Positions 1 to 9,094 of a stretch of DNA of 64,000 nt are shown here, in pieces (position 1 is the first letter of the stretch; every line of letters starts with the position of its first letter). Source of the DNA: DATKZM01 sp035527975. GTDB lineage: Bacteria; Pseudomonadota; Alphaproteobacteria; JAPULJ01. The position numbers and the translations under genes are program-made. Location: NCBI GenBank assembly GCA_035527975.1, contig DATKZM010000037.1, positions 41,467-105,466 of the forward strand, written 5' to 3'. The notes under the pieces are model-generated. The model worked only from the letters and a program-made list of their open reading frames with translations, did no database searches and had not been told where the DNA came from.

Positions 1-1
1 C

Positions 2-358
2 GATTTCGAGGCGCTCTACGAGCGGAAATACGGGAAAGGCTCGGCCTATCGGGGCGCCGGCATGGAGATGACCCAATTCCGCCTCTCCGGCCGCGGCAAG
101 CTTGACCGCCCAGACGTGCCACGCGAAACGCTGGAGGGGCCGGATGCCAGTGCCGCGATTACTGGAAAACGTGATATATTCGTGGAACCGCTGAACGCTT
201 TCGCGCCGGCCGATATTTACGATTTCACCAAGCTGCGGCCAGGAAACCAGTTGCCCGGCCCAGCGGTGATCCACACGCCGATCACGACGATCGTCGTGCA
301 GAGTGGGCAGACCGCGACAATGGACGAGCTCCGCAACATCGTCCTCGACTTTCACTGA
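2..358 (+). CDS. Hydantoinase/5-oxoprolinase A subunit (HyuA family), C-terminal end only
   Basis: The reading frame is open from the window edge to a stop at 356-358, so only the last 118 residues are present and the start lies upstream. The tail (a VIHTP segment, then a VQSGQTATMDE segment) matches the C-terminal beta-rich end of HyuA-type proteins, which use ATP to open cyclic amides such as hydantoins or 5-oxoproline together with a B subunit. The B subunit gene follows after 9 bases, as is usual. The internal ATG at 62 is not a real start because homologous residues lie before it. Substrate is not determined. Confidence 0.85.
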   Translation, partial: DFEALYERKYGKGSAYRGAGMEMTQFRLSGRGKLDRPDVPRETLEGPDASAAITGKRDIFVEPLNAFAPADIYDFTKLRPGNQLPGPAVIHTPITTIVVQSGQTATMDELRNIVLDFH

Positions 359-367
359 GGAAACATC

Positions 368-2233
368 ATGGCAGTCGATCCGATTACCTTTTCCATCATC
401 CGCCATCGCCTCTACCGAGTGGTCGACGAGGCGGTGATCACGCTGAAGCACGTCTCCGGCAGCGCCATAACCAACGAAGGCCACGATCTGATGGTCTCGC
501 TCTACCGGGCCGACGGCTCGCTGCTGATGGGCGGTGTGGGCTTCCTCCACCATTTGACCAGCGCGGCAGAGGCCTGCAAGGCAATCATCCGGCGCTTTGA
601 TGGGCGCATCAACGAGGGCGATGTTTTCCTGTTGAACGACCCCTACACGGCCGCTCTGCATACCTCCGATATTTACCTGGTGGCGCCGGTTCACCATGAC
701 GGCAGGCTGGTCGCGTGGAGCGCTTGTTTCGTTCACGTCTACGACATCGGCGCCAAGAACCCGGGCGGCTTCTGCCCCGATGCGGAAGACATCTACACCG
801 AGGGCTTCAGCTCGCCGGGCGTGCGGCTGGTCAACCAGGGCGAGCTCGATCAGGACGTCCTCGACACGTTGCTCAACATGGTGCGCTCGCCGGAGATGGT
901 GGCGCTCGACATGCGTTCGATGATCGCCTGCAACAACGTTGCGCGCGAACGCATGGTGGCACTGATCGAAAAGTATGGCTACGACACGGTCGACGAAGCC
1001 TGCGGCCAGCTGATCGAGCAATCAGAGCAGCTGCTGCGCTCGCGCCTGCGCGAGCTGCCGAACGGCACCTGGGAGAGCCGCCAGTATCTCGAGGTGCTCG
1101 ACGAGGTCTACAAGGTCAACCTGCGCATGACCAAGCAGGATGACAAACTCGTCTTCGATTTCACCGGGTCCAGCCCGCAATCCAAATACTCGGTCAACTG
1201 CACAAAATGGGCGTCGCTGGGCGGGCTCTTTGCGCCGCTTTTCCCGCTGATCTGCTACGACATCACCTGGAACGAGGGCTGTATCAAACCGATCACCATG
1301 ATCGCTCCTGAAGGCTCGATCGTGAACTGCATCCGGCCCGCCCCGGTATCGGTCGCCACGGTGGGCGCTATCCAGTCGGTCAACAATGCCGCCTGCACCA
1401 CCATCGGAAAGATGCTGCAGACCAGCGAGAAATACGTCAAGGAAGCCACCTCGGTCTGGCACGCAAATCACTTCGCCATCTTCAAGTTCGGCCGCAGCCA
1501 ACGCGGCGGCGAGTCGATCGGCATCTTCACCGAAACCTTTGCCGGCTCCGGCGGCGCGCGCACTTATGCCGACGGCGTCGATGTCGGAGGTGAGATCCCC
1601 AATCCGATCTCCCGCATGGCCAATGTCGAGACCGTGGAGAACAACTTCCCGATCCGCTACCTGTTCCGGCGACGGATGCAGGACAGCGGCGGACCCGGCA
1701 AGTACCGCGGCGGCACTGGCATGGAGTTCGCGGTGGTGCAGCATGACAGTCCCGATGGCGGCCTGCACTACGTCGTCTCGGGCAAGGGCGCCAACTTCCC
1801 CATGAGCGAGGGTCTCGCAGGCGGCTACCCCGGCGCACCCAACTCCTACATCTGGGTCCACAACAACGAGACCACCGGGGATGGCACCAATATCGACGTG
1901 CGTGATTGCCTCAACATCGAGGACATGCCGGGCAAAAAACAGGCCGTGACCTGGGGCGTGTTCCCGCTGATGGACGACGATGCCCTTTACGTGCGCTGGA
2001 ATGGCGGCGGCGGATTTGGTGATCCGCTGGACCGTGACGCGCAAGCGGTCGCGGATGATGTGCGCGGCAGCGTGGTATCGCCCGAGGCGGCCCGGACGGT
2101 CTATGGCGTTGTGCTGACCGAGGCCGGTGCAGGCACCAATGCGGGCGTGAGCGTGGACGTCGATCAGGACGCAACCGAAACGCTGCGCCGGTCCATGCGG
2201 GCGTCGCGGATTTCGGTAGCGGCCGCCGAATGA
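368..2233 (+). CDS. Hydantoinase B/oxoprolinase family protein (HyuB)
   Basis: A 621-residue protein of the hydantoinase B/oxoprolinase/acetone-carboxylase-alpha family, which pairs with HyuA to hydrolyse or carboxylate small cyclic amides or ketones with ATP. Seen in the sequence: near-complete family length, the LLNDPYTAALHTSD segment near residue 85, and the glycine-rich GGGGFGDP signature near residue 545. It starts 9 bases after hyuA behind a GAGGAAAC ribosome site, and its stop overlaps the next gene by 4 bases, so translation is probably coupled. The downstream amidase and importer favour a hydantoin-type substrate over acetone, but this is inference. Confidence 0.9.
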   Translation: MAVDPITFSIIRHRLYRVVDEAVITLKHVSGSAITNEGHDLMVSLYRADGSLLMGGVGFLHHLTSAAEACKAIIRRFDGRINEGDVFLLNDPYTAALHTSDIYLVAPVHHDGRLVAWSACFVHVYDIGAKNPGGFCPDAEDIYTEGFSSPGVRLVNQGELDQDVLDTLLNMVRSPEMVALDMRSMIACNNVARERMVALIEKYGYDTVDEACGQLIEQSEQLLRSRLRELPNGTWESRQYLEVLDEVYKVNLRMTKQDDKLVFDFTGSSPQSKYSVNCTKWASLGGLFAPLFPLICYDITWNEGCIKPITMIAPEGSIVNCIRPAPVSVATVGAIQSVNNAACTTIGKMLQTSEKYVKEATSVWHANHFAIFKFGRSQRGGESIGIFTETFAGSGGARTYADGVDVGGEIPNPISRMANVETVENNFPIRYLFRRRMQDSGGPGKYRGGTGMEFAVVQHDSPDGGLHYVVSGKGANFPMSEGLAGGYPGAPNSYIWVHNNETTGDGTNIDVRDCLNIEDMPGKKQAVTWGVFPLMDDDALYVRWNGGGGFGDPLDRDAQAVADDVRGSVVSPEAARTVYGVVLTEAGAGTNAGVSVDVDQDATETLRRSMRASRISVAAAE

Positions 2234-2511
2234 GCGCGCCCTTCTCCGGATCGCTCCATATCGTGGAGGGCAAGACCGGCCGCCAGATGGCCTGCAAGGG
2301 CTGCGACCAGCCTCTGGCGCCGGTCGGTAAGCCGTGGAAGCCGGCCTCCACGGTCAGGGAGCGGCCGATGGAGGGGGCGGGCGGCCGGGCCTATGCGAGC
2401 GCGAGCCACGTAGTGCTGCGCCGGTTTTTCTGTCCTGGCTGCGGTGCGCTCCTTGATACGGAGACGGCGATGGCTGGCGACCCCTACCTCAATGACGTGA
2501 TCGACGCCTGA
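2230..2511 (+). CDS. Small zinc-ribbon-like protein, acetone-carboxylase gamma-type subunit
   Basis: A 93-residue protein with two CxxC pairs (Cys22/Cys25 and Cys68/Cys71), which suggests one bound zinc. It overlaps hyuB by 4 bases (ATGA). Its size, cysteine layout and position match the small gamma-like subunits that accompany some HyuA/HyuB or acetone carboxylase alpha/beta pairs. A three-subunit enzyme is therefore likely. The family assignment rests on recognition of pattern and context, not on a computed alignment. Confidence 0.72.
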   Translation: MSAPFSGSLHIVEGKTGRQMACKGCDQPLAPVGKPWKPASTVRERPMEGAGGRAYASASHVVLRRFFCPGCGALLDTETAMAGDPYLNDVIDA

Positions 2512-2538
2512 GCCGCGCCGGCCCGAAGGAGCAAACAG

Positions 2539-3246
2539 ATGCACGACATCGAGGTTCGCCAGGAAATCGTCGACCGGGTGCTGGCCCGGCGCGGGCGCTA
2601 TCACATTTTCGACACGCTCGACCCGGCCGAGACCGCCTTCGTCGTCATCGATATGCAGGGAACGTTCGTTGCGCCGGGCTCGCCTGCCGAGGTTCCGACG
2701 GCGCGTGGCATCGTCGCAAACATCAATGCATTGGCTGGCGAACTGCGCGAGCTCGGGGTCCTGATCTGCTGGGTGACGCATGCGAACCGCCATACCGGCA
2801 AGGCCAGCGACTGGGATGGCTTTTTCAGCAACTTCGTCGCCGAGGAGGTGCGTCAACGCACCATCGACAGCCTGTCGCCCGAGGGTGACGGCCAGAAAGT
2901 CTGGCACGAGCTGGTCGTTGCGGATCAGGACATACACGTCATCAAGAACCGCTACAGCGCCCTGATCTCCGGTTCGTCCCAGCTCGAGCGAATTCTGAGG
3001 AGCCGCCGCATCCGCAACGTGCTGATCGCCGGTACCAAGACCAATGTGTGCTGTGAGGCCACGGGCCGCGATGCGATGATGCTCGACTTCGATACGGTCA
3101 TGGTTACAGATTGCCTGGCGGCGCTGTCGGACGACGAGCACCGGGCCACACTCGAGACCTTCATTCAGCAGTTCGGCGACGTGATGACCTCGCAGGAAGT
3201 GCTGGCCGTGCTGCGTGCGCGATCCAACCGGAACGCAGCGGAGTAA
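2539..3246 (+). CDS. Isochorismatase-fold cysteine hydrolase, probably an N-carbamoyl-amino-acid or ureido amidase
   Basis: A 235-residue protein with the full catalytic set of the isochorismatase-like family: Asp in VIDMQGTF (about residue 38), Lys in VIKNRYSA (about 135) and Cys in KTNVCCEATGRDA (about 170). Relatives include N-carbamoylsarcosine amidase and ureidoacrylate amidase. A GAAGGAG ribosome site precedes the ATG. Placement between hydantoinase genes and an importer suggests that it hydrolyses the N-carbamoyl product released by HyuAB. The exact substrate cannot be read from sequence; nicotinamidase-like activity is less likely. Confidence 0.85.
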   Translation: MHDIEVRQEIVDRVLARRGRYHIFDTLDPAETAFVVIDMQGTFVAPGSPAEVPTARGIVANINALAGELRELGVLICWVTHANRHTGKASDWDGFFSNFVAEEVRQRTIDSLSPEGDGQKVWHELVVADQDIHVIKNRYSALISGSSQLERILRSRRIRNVLIAGTKTNVCCEATGRDAMMLDFDTVMVTDCLAALSDDEHRATLETFIQQFGDVMTSQEVLAVLRARSNRNAAE

Positions 3247-3286
3247 CGCGGCGATAAAACGAAACATCGATCAGGGGAGATAAGCA

Positions 3287-4264
3287 ATGCGCCGAATTCT
3301 TATTGGATTGACCGCGACCCTGCTGCTGGCCGCCATCGGCGCCGGCGGCGCCTGGGCCAAGACCTTGCGGGTGGCTCTGGTCCTGCCGGGGCCGATCACC
3401 GACGGCACCTTCAGCTCTGCTGCGCATAAGGGCATCAAGGCGGCGGAAAAGAAATACGACATCAAGGTATCGATCCGCGAGAACACCAAGTTCGCCGAAT
3501 CCGAAGCGGTCTTGCGCAATTACGCCAAGGACGGTTACGACGTGATCATCGGCCACGGCTTCCAATTCGGCGAGCCGGCCAAGAAGATCCACAAACAGTT
3601 CCCGAAGACCTGGTTCGTCGTCAACACAACGAAAGTCTCCGGCGCGCCCAATCTGGCCTCCTTCGACAACCGGTGGGGTGATGCCGGCTACGTCGCCGGC
3701 GCCGTGGCCGCCCTCGTCAGCAAGACGGGCGTGATTGGTCATATCGGCGGCATCCCGGTACCGGTGATCAAGGAATACAACGAAGGCTTCCTGCGCGGCG
3801 CCAAGCGCATGAAGCCGGGCATCAAGGTGCTATCGGCTTATGTCGGCTCGTTCTCCGATATTGCCAAAGCCAAGGAGATCACCCGCTCGCTGATCGAACG
3901 CGGCGCCGACGTGCTCACCGCCACCGGAAACGAGAGCGTCATGGGCACGATCCAGGCGGCTAAGGAAGCAGGCGTCATGGCGATCGGCACCGCCTTCGAT
4001 TCGGCCGCGCTTGCCCCCGACACCATCGTCACCACCGCCCTCGTCAACATGCACGTCAACATCGACCTGGCGATCGGGCAAATCGTGAAGGGAACGCTGA
4101 AGCCGCGAAACTACCTGCTCGGCTTCAATGAGGATGGCCTTGGTTTGGCACCATATGGAAAATTCGAGAATAAGCTCTCCGCCGGCGACAAGGCCAAGAT
4201 CCGCCAGCTGATTGCGGACATCAAAGCCGGCAAGGTCAAGGATCTGCCAAAGGTCATCAAGTAG
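3287..4264 (+). CDS. BMP-family ABC transporter substrate-binding protein
   Basis: A 325-residue periplasmic binding protein of the basic-membrane-protein (Med/PnrA-like) family. A Sec signal peptide of about 24 residues (hydrophobic LTATLLLAAIGAGG, cleavage after AWA) leads into VALVLPGPITDGTFSSAAHKG, the typical first strand of this family. The family binds nucleosides, purines or related heterocycles. It starts behind an AGGGGAGA site and is followed by its ATPase and two permeases. A hairpin lies between this gene and the ATPase gene, which may keep the binding protein more abundant than the rest. Confidence 0.92.
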   Translation: MRRILIGLTATLLLAAIGAGGAWAKTLRVALVLPGPITDGTFSSAAHKGIKAAEKKYDIKVSIRENTKFAESEAVLRNYAKDGYDVIIGHGFQFGEPAKKIHKQFPKTWFVVNTTKVSGAPNLASFDNRWGDAGYVAGAVAALVSKTGVIGHIGGIPVPVIKEYNEGFLRGAKRMKPGIKVLSAYVGSFSDIAKAKEITRSLIERGADVLTATGNESVMGTIQAAKEAGVMAIGTAFDSAALAPDTIVTTALVNMHVNIDLAIGQIVKGTLKPRNYLLGFNEDGLGLAPYGKFENKLSAGDKAKIRQLIADIKAGKVKDLPKVIK

Positions 4265-4271
4265 ATCCCGG

Positions 4272-4292
4272 CCGACCGATCGCAACGGTCGG
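4272..4292 (+). promoter_or_regulatory. Hairpin between binding-protein and ATPase genes
   Basis: CCGACCG (4272-4278) pairs perfectly with CGGTCGG (4286-4292) around a 7-base loop. The 3' arm reaches into the GTG start of the ATPase gene. This is a plausible 3' end stabiliser for the binding-protein message or a translational damper for the ATPase. No T-tract follows, so a classical terminator is unlikely. Confidence 0.45.
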
Positions 4293-5836
4293 TGGCACCG
4301 GCCAGCGTCACTGCGCCGAAGCCGGCCAGCCGGCCGGTTCTCGAGCTGAATGGCATCACCAAGCGGTTCGGCGCGCTCGCGGCGAATGACGACATCACGC
4401 TGGCGCTCGGCCGCGGCGAAGTCCTGGGGCTGCTTGGGGAGAATGGCGCGGGCAAGTCGACATTGATGAATATTCTCGCCGGCTTGATCCTCCCCGACGC
4501 CGGCGAGATCTTGATCGAAGGTCGGCTGGCCCGCATCGCGGCGCCTCGCGATGCTGTCTCGCTTGGCATCGGCATGGTGCATCAGCATTTCATGATCGTG
4601 CCCACGCTGAGCGTGGCGGAGAATATCGCGCTGGGAAACCGGACGCTGCGGCCCCTGCCGCTCGATCTGTCCGGCGTGCGCGCGAAGATCAGACAGATCA
4701 CCGACGATCTCGGCCTGCCCCTCGACCCGGACGCGGCAACGGCGCGCCTCACGGTCGGCGAACAACAGCGGGTGGAGATCGTCAAGGCACTGAGCCGTGA
4801 CGCGCGGATCCTGATCCTGGACGAGCCAACCGCCGTGCTGACGCGCGACGAAGCCTCCGGCCTGTTTGACGCCGTAAAGGCGCTCGCACAAACCGGCGTG
4901 TCCGTTATCCTGATCAGCCACAAGCTTGAGGATATTTTCGCCGTTTGCGACCGGGTGGCGGTTCTGCGCCGAGGGCGCAAAGTGCACGAGACGTCCACAA
5001 AGGACACCGATGCCGATGGGTTGGTGCTGGCGATGGTCGGCGAAAGCATCACCGCTCCCGCCGCCCGCCGGAATTCCCCGCCGGGCAAATTGCTGCTCGA
5101 ACTGGACGGTGTCGCCTTGCGGCGCGGCGACGGGTCGACCGCGGTCGATGGGGTGAGTTTCGATCTGCACGCCGGCGAGATCCTTGCCGTGGCCGGCATC
5201 GAGGGCAACGGCCAGCGTGAGTTGGCCGAGGCGATCGCCGGTTTGCAGCCACCGGAAGCCGGCCGCATCGTCTATGACGGCAAGGTGCATACGCGTGGCA
5301 CTCGTACCATGGAGCTGCGCCGGCGCGGCCTGCGTCTCGTCCCCGAGGATCGTCACGCCGCCGGGATGCTGGTGGACAAATCTCTGCGCGAGAACCAGTT
5401 GCTGAGCCACCTCCACGCACGCCGGTACAACCGTGCCGGCTGGCTCAAACGACGTTCGGCCGCGCGGGATGCCCAAACCGTCATCGCCGATTTCGACGTT
5501 CGCGCGACAAGTTCGAATGCGGTCATGCGCAGCCTGTCGGGCGGCAACCAGCAGAAGATGGTGCTTGGGCGCGAGCTGGCCGACGGCCTGCGGCTCCTGA
5601 TCGCCGCCCATCCGACACGTGGACTGGATGTGCGCACGATCGCCTTCATTCAGCGCCAGCTCCTCGATCTGCGCGACCGTGGGATCGCCATCCTGTTGAT
5701 CTCCTCCGATCTGGGCGAGATCTGGCAATTCGCCGACCGAATTCTGGTGTTCGGCGGCGGCCGGGCGCATGGGCCCATTGGCGTGACGGAAACCACGCCC
5801 AGCGAGATCGGCGCCTGGATGGCCGGACACGCATGA
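4292..5836 (+). CDS. ABC transporter ATP-binding protein with two fused ATPase domains (BMP/nucleoside type)
   Basis: A 514-residue protein with duplicated ATPase domains. The first has Walker A GENGAGKST (about 49-57), an LTVGEQQR signature (about 153) and Walker B ILILDEP (about 173). The second has GIEGNGQRE in place of Walker A (about 303), LSGGNQQK (about 415) and IAAHPTRGLD in place of Walker B, so it is probably catalytically weak, as is normal for this family. The start is GTG at 4292; no better start is visible. It overlaps the first permease gene by 4 bases (ATGA). Confidence 0.92.
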   Translation: MAPASVTAPKPASRPVLELNGITKRFGALAANDDITLALGRGEVLGLLGENGAGKSTLMNILAGLILPDAGEILIEGRLARIAAPRDAVSLGIGMVHQHFMIVPTLSVAENIALGNRTLRPLPLDLSGVRAKIRQITDDLGLPLDPDAATARLTVGEQQRVEIVKALSRDARILILDEPTAVLTRDEASGLFDAVKALAQTGVSVILISHKLEDIFAVCDRVAVLRRGRKVHETSTKDTDADGLVLAMVGESITAPAARRNSPPGKLLLELDGVALRRGDGSTAVDGVSFDLHAGEILAVAGIEGNGQRELAEAIAGLQPPEAGRIVYDGKVHTRGTRTMELRRRGLRLVPEDRHAAGMLVDKSLRENQLLSHLHARRYNRAGWLKRRSAARDAQTVIADFDVRATSSNAVMRSLSGGNQQKMVLGRELADGLRLLIAAHPTRGLDVRTIAFIQRQLLDLRDRGIAILLISSDLGEIWQFADRILVFGGGRAHGPIGVTETTPSEIGAWMAGHA

Positions 5837-6870
5837 ACGCCCTGGTCAACCTCCTCGGCAGATCGGTCTATGCCGGCCCGGCTTTGGCCGGGTTTGGCGC
5901 CCTCTTTTTCATTGGGCTGGTGATCACCGTTGCCGGGTTCGACCCGATAGCGGCCCTATCCGCGTTGCTGTCGCAATCGCTGGGCTCGGTCAATGGCATC
6001 AGCGAAGTCCTGGTTCGCACCATCCCGCTGACGCTCACTGGGTTGGGTATCACGGTTGCGTTCCGCGCCCGCATGTTCAATGTCGGCGGCGACGGCCAGA
6101 TCATCTTCGGCGCGATTGCCTTTGTCGGCTGCGGCCTGCTTTTTCCCACACTGACCGGCTGGCTTTTGCTGCCGCTAGCCGTGATCGCCGGCATCCTCGG
6201 CGGGGCAGTGTGGGGCGGGATCGCTGGCATTCTGCGCGCCCGTTACAATGCCAGCGAGATCATCGTCACGATCATGCTCACCTATGTCGCATTCCAGGGC
6301 CTGGCTTGGGCGATCCGTGGGCCGCTTCAGGAAAGCTCCGGGATTTTCCCGCGCTCAGAAGCGATTCCCGAGGCAATAAAACTGGGATTGTTGCTCGATG
6401 GCTCCCGTTTGCACTGGGGATTGTTCATCGCGCTCGGCGCGACCGTCGCCGTCACGCTTGCGCTGCGATACACCTCCTTCGGGTATCGGCTCGACGCGAT
6501 CGGCGAAAGCCCGTTGGCCGCCCGCTATGGCGGTATCGGCGACCGCGCCACTGTGATCTTGTCGCTCGCGGTCAGCGGCGGTCTTGCCGGGCTCGCCGGC
6601 GCCGTCGAGATTGCGGGGGTCCACGGACGTCTCCACGATGCTTTCGCCGAGGGCACCGGCATCACCGCCATAGCGGTTGCGCTGCTGGCCCGCCTCAACC
6701 CGATATTCGTGCCGCTATCGGCGGCGATGTTTGCAGTCCTCAGCGTTGGCGTCGGCGGGTTACAGCGGCAACTGGGCATACCCTTCCCGCTTGTGCACAT
6801 CATCGAAGGCATCGTGATCCTCGCATTTCTTGTCGCCACCCGGCTGCAACGTGACGCCGTGGAGGGCTGA
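5833..6870 (+). CDS. ABC transporter permease, BMP/nucleoside type, subunit 1
   Basis: A 345-residue hydrophobic protein with about nine predicted membrane segments and the family segment FRARMFNVGGDGQIIFGA near residue 77. It overlaps the ATPase gene by 4 bases and is followed 3 bases later by the second permease, so all four transporter genes are co-translated. Together the two permeases form the inner-membrane channel. Confidence 0.92.
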   Translation: MNALVNLLGRSVYAGPALAGFGALFFIGLVITVAGFDPIAALSALLSQSLGSVNGISEVLVRTIPLTLTGLGITVAFRARMFNVGGDGQIIFGAIAFVGCGLLFPTLTGWLLLPLAVIAGILGGAVWGGIAGILRARYNASEIIVTIMLTYVAFQGLAWAIRGPLQESSGIFPRSEAIPEAIKLGLLLDGSRLHWGLFIALGATVAVTLALRYTSFGYRLDAIGESPLAARYGGIGDRATVILSLAVSGGLAGLAGAVEIAGVHGRLHDAFAEGTGITAIAVALLARLNPIFVPLSAAMFAVLSVGVGGLQRQLGIPFPLVHIIEGIVILAFLVATRLQRDAVEG

Positions 6871-6873
6871 GAC

Positions 6874-7803
6874 GTGCTCGACCAGGTCTTTTTTGTCGGG
6901 CTGCTGGCGAGTGCGTTTCGCTTTGCTGCACCGCTGATGTTCGCGGCCCTTGGCGAAACCGTGGCGCAGCGCGCCGGTGTGCTGAATGTCGGCCTCGAAG
7001 GCATCATGCTGGTGGGCGCCTTTCTCGCAGTGTTGGGCGCCTGGTGGACGGGCTCCCCCTGGGGCGGCCTCTTACTGGCTATGCTCGGGGGTGCCGCGAT
7101 GGCGGGACTGCATGCATTTCTCAGCATCACGCTGAGAGCCGACCAGATCATATCCGGCATCGCCATGATCGTTCTCGGTCTCGGCATATCCGGGTACGGC
7201 TTTCGGCTGACGCTGGGCGCCATGTCGCCGGCGCCGACCATACCCGCCTTCGCGCCGCTCAAACTATGGGGACTGGCCAAGTTGCCCATCGTCGGGCCGA
7301 TCCTGTTCGGCCAGCACCTTCTGGTCTACCTGGCCCTGATCATTGCGGTGGCGCTTCACGTCTTTTTGTACCGGACCCGCTGGGGCCTCGACCTGCGAGC
7401 GGTTGGCGAGATGCCAGCCGCCGCCGACGCCGCCGGGATTTCCGTTCAGGCGGCCCGCTACTCGAGCGTAATCTTCGGTGGCGCGATGGCCGCTATGGGC
7501 GGCGCTTATCTCTCAACCGCCCAGTTGAGCGGCTTCGTTGAGAACATGGTCTCCGGGCGCGGCTTCATCGCCATTGCTTGCGTTGTTTTCGGGCGCTGGT
7601 CGCCCATCGGCGCCGTAGCAGCCGCGCTGTTCTTCGGCGCGGCCGAGGCGGCCCAGGTGCGGCTTCAGACGCTGAACCCCGACATCCCGTACCAGTTCTT
7701 CGTGATGATGCCCTATCTGTTGGCGGTGATCTTCTTGATCTTCCTGGCGCGGCGCTCGCGCATGCCCGCAGCACTGGGGGTTCCCTTCATGCCGCCCCGG
7801 TAA
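6874..7803 (+). CDS. ABC transporter permease, BMP/nucleoside type, subunit 2
   Basis: A 309-residue hydrophobic protein beginning with a GTG codon 3 bases after the first permease. The segment RAGVLNVGLEGIMLVGAF near residue 30 is the hallmark of the second permease in BMP-type importers. It completes the importer that shares an operon with the hydantoinase and amidase genes, which suggests that the importer supplies their substrate. A GC-rich hairpin overlaps its stop codon. Confidence 0.92.
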   Translation: MLDQVFFVGLLASAFRFAAPLMFAALGETVAQRAGVLNVGLEGIMLVGAFLAVLGAWWTGSPWGGLLLAMLGGAAMAGLHAFLSITLRADQIISGIAMIVLGLGISGYGFRLTLGAMSPAPTIPAFAPLKLWGLAKLPIVGPILFGQHLLVYLALIIAVALHVFLYRTRWGLDLRAVGEMPAAADAAGISVQAARYSSVIFGGAMAAMGGAYLSTAQLSGFVENMVSGRGFIAIACVVFGRWSPIGAVAAALFFGAAEAAQVRLQTLNPDIPYQFFVMMPYLLAVIFLIFLARRSRMPAALGVPFMPPR

Positions 7804-7816
7804 GCAGGCCGGGGCG
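7793..7816 (+). terminator. GC-rich hairpin over the stop codon of the importer operon
   Basis: CGCCCCGG (7793-7800) and CCGGGGCG (7809-7816) form a perfect 8-bp stem with an 8-base loop that contains the TAA stop. No T-run follows, so this is either a weak or Rho-assisted terminator or a message-end stabiliser. Confidence 0.4.
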
Positions 7817-8067
7817 TTGCCCATCTTCTGGCCGATCCTATTCGCTCGCCACCTCGTGGCCGATCTCGCGCTGGCATGCGCCGGGGCGCTTCGTCTCGTC
7901 GCCTGCCAAAGCCGGCTGGCACCTTGATTATCGAGGGGTCGGCGAAAGCTCGCTGACCGCGCCACGGTGGGAGGCACGGAGGTTTGCTGAACCGCCCTCA
8001 TGCCGGCGCGCAAATTTCGTTCGTCATCCGCGCGGACAGCCGGCGCTTTTCGGTATATTCTGGGGCC

Positions 8068-8913
8068 ATGAAATCGATCCTGGTTCCGCTCAAGGTCAAC
8101 GACGACGGCGATAGCGGCTTGGCTGCGGCACTCACCGTGGCGCGCCGGTTCGACAGCTACGTGGAGGGCCTCGTCGTCGAGCCGGCGTTTCCGGTCCCGG
8201 TTGGCGACATGATCGCAGCCATACCCGTCGACGATACTCAGTTCATAGAGGACTGGCGGGCCAAGGCCCAGACGGCGCGTGGCCGGTTCGACACGGCCAT
8301 GAAGCAGGCGGGCATCCCGGCCGCCCAACCGGCCCCGCCCAAGAAAGGGTCCTGGGCCGGTTGGCAGGAGACAAAGGGGTTTGAGGGCGCGGTCGTCGGG
8401 GAATACGGGCGGCTTTTCGACCTGATCGTGATCGGGCAGGCGAGCGAGGACAACAGGGGCGAGGTCACGGAGACCTGCGAGGCGGCTCTATTCGAGAGCG
8501 GCCGTCCGATGCTGCTCGCACCGCGCGATCCGGTCAAGACGCTGGGCGACACTGTCGTGATTTCCTGGAACGGCAGCACCGAGACCGCCCGGACGATCGG
8601 GCTCGGCATGCCGTTCATAGACGGCGCGAAGACGGTCTTTGTGCTGACGGTGGAGGGGGCCACGGTCGCCGGCCCAACGGGTGAGCAGGTGGCCGACTAT
8701 CTTTCCCGGCGCGACGTTGCGGCCAGCGCCGTCACGGCGCAACCCGGCGAGCGCAGCGCCGGTGAGGCAATCCTCGAGGAAGCGGCTGCGCTCGGCGCCG
8801 ACCTTCTGTTCAAGGGCGCCTACACCCACAGCCGGCTCCGCGCGATGGTCTTCGGCGGCCCGACCAAGCACATCCTTTCCCACGCCAACCTGCCAGTGAT
8901 CATGGCGCATTGA
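8068..8913 (+). CDS. Universal stress protein family protein (tandem UspA-like)
   Basis: A 281-residue protein. The chosen ATG begins MKSILVPLKV, which is where UspA similarity starts; the open frame upstream (from 7984) has no such similarity. There are two UspA-like halves: the first runs to about residue 150 (ending in RPMLLAPR) and the second contains VISWNGSTETART, KGAYTHSRLRAMVFGG and ends HANLPVIMAH. That last segment matches the glycine-rich nucleotide-binding end of UspA domains. It is monocistronic. It probably has a stress or energy-sensing role, with no specific partner visible. Confidence 0.85.
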   Translation: MKSILVPLKVNDDGDSGLAAALTVARRFDSYVEGLVVEPAFPVPVGDMIAAIPVDDTQFIEDWRAKAQTARGRFDTAMKQAGIPAAQPAPPKKGSWAGWQETKGFEGAVVGEYGRLFDLIVIGQASEDNRGEVTETCEAALFESGRPMLLAPRDPVKTLGDTVVISWNGSTETARTIGLGMPFIDGAKTVFVLTVEGATVAGPTGEQVADYLSRRDVAASAVTAQPGERSAGEAILEEAAALGADLLFKGAYTHSRLRAMVFGGPTKHILSHANLPVIMAH

Positions 8914-9027
8914 GCGGAGCGGCGGTCCGTGACTTTCCGCATGGATTTGCATCTGTCGACAACCGCGCATTTGCAACGTTCGGCGGGCGCAGCAGCTGGA
9001 GCCGATTCCATGCAAGTGGAAAATGCT

Positions 9028-9084
9028 CTAGTGTCCTGCCCCGGAAATTCGTCCCACGAAATTCCGGGACAAGCAGGCCACTAA
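9028..9084. repeat. Long imperfect palindrome 1 (TAGTG...CACTA)
   Basis: TAGTG (9029-9033) pairs with CACTA (9079-9083), CCTGC with GCAGG, and CCCGGAAATTCGT with ACGAAATTCCGGG around a 3-base centre. One arm carries a 4-base bulge. Both strands would fold into a very stable cruciform or hairpin. It lies in a 382-base gene-free stretch (8914-9295) before a MarR gene. Confidence 0.8.
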
Positions 9085-9094
9085 ATATTTGAGT

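Noticed and set aside
3830..5830. Very long open frame (about 666 codons) on the minus strand opposite the ABC importer genes
   Set aside because: Shadow of high-GC coding on the plus strand; the translation lacks any domain pattern, and the plus-strand genes have all expected motifs. The same applies to long antisense frames at 1022-2044, 44453-45988 and 56887-58497.
7984..8067. Upstream extension of the universal stress protein frame
   Set aside because: The 28 extra residues are not like UspA, whereas ATG 8068 starts exactly at the first strand of the fold.
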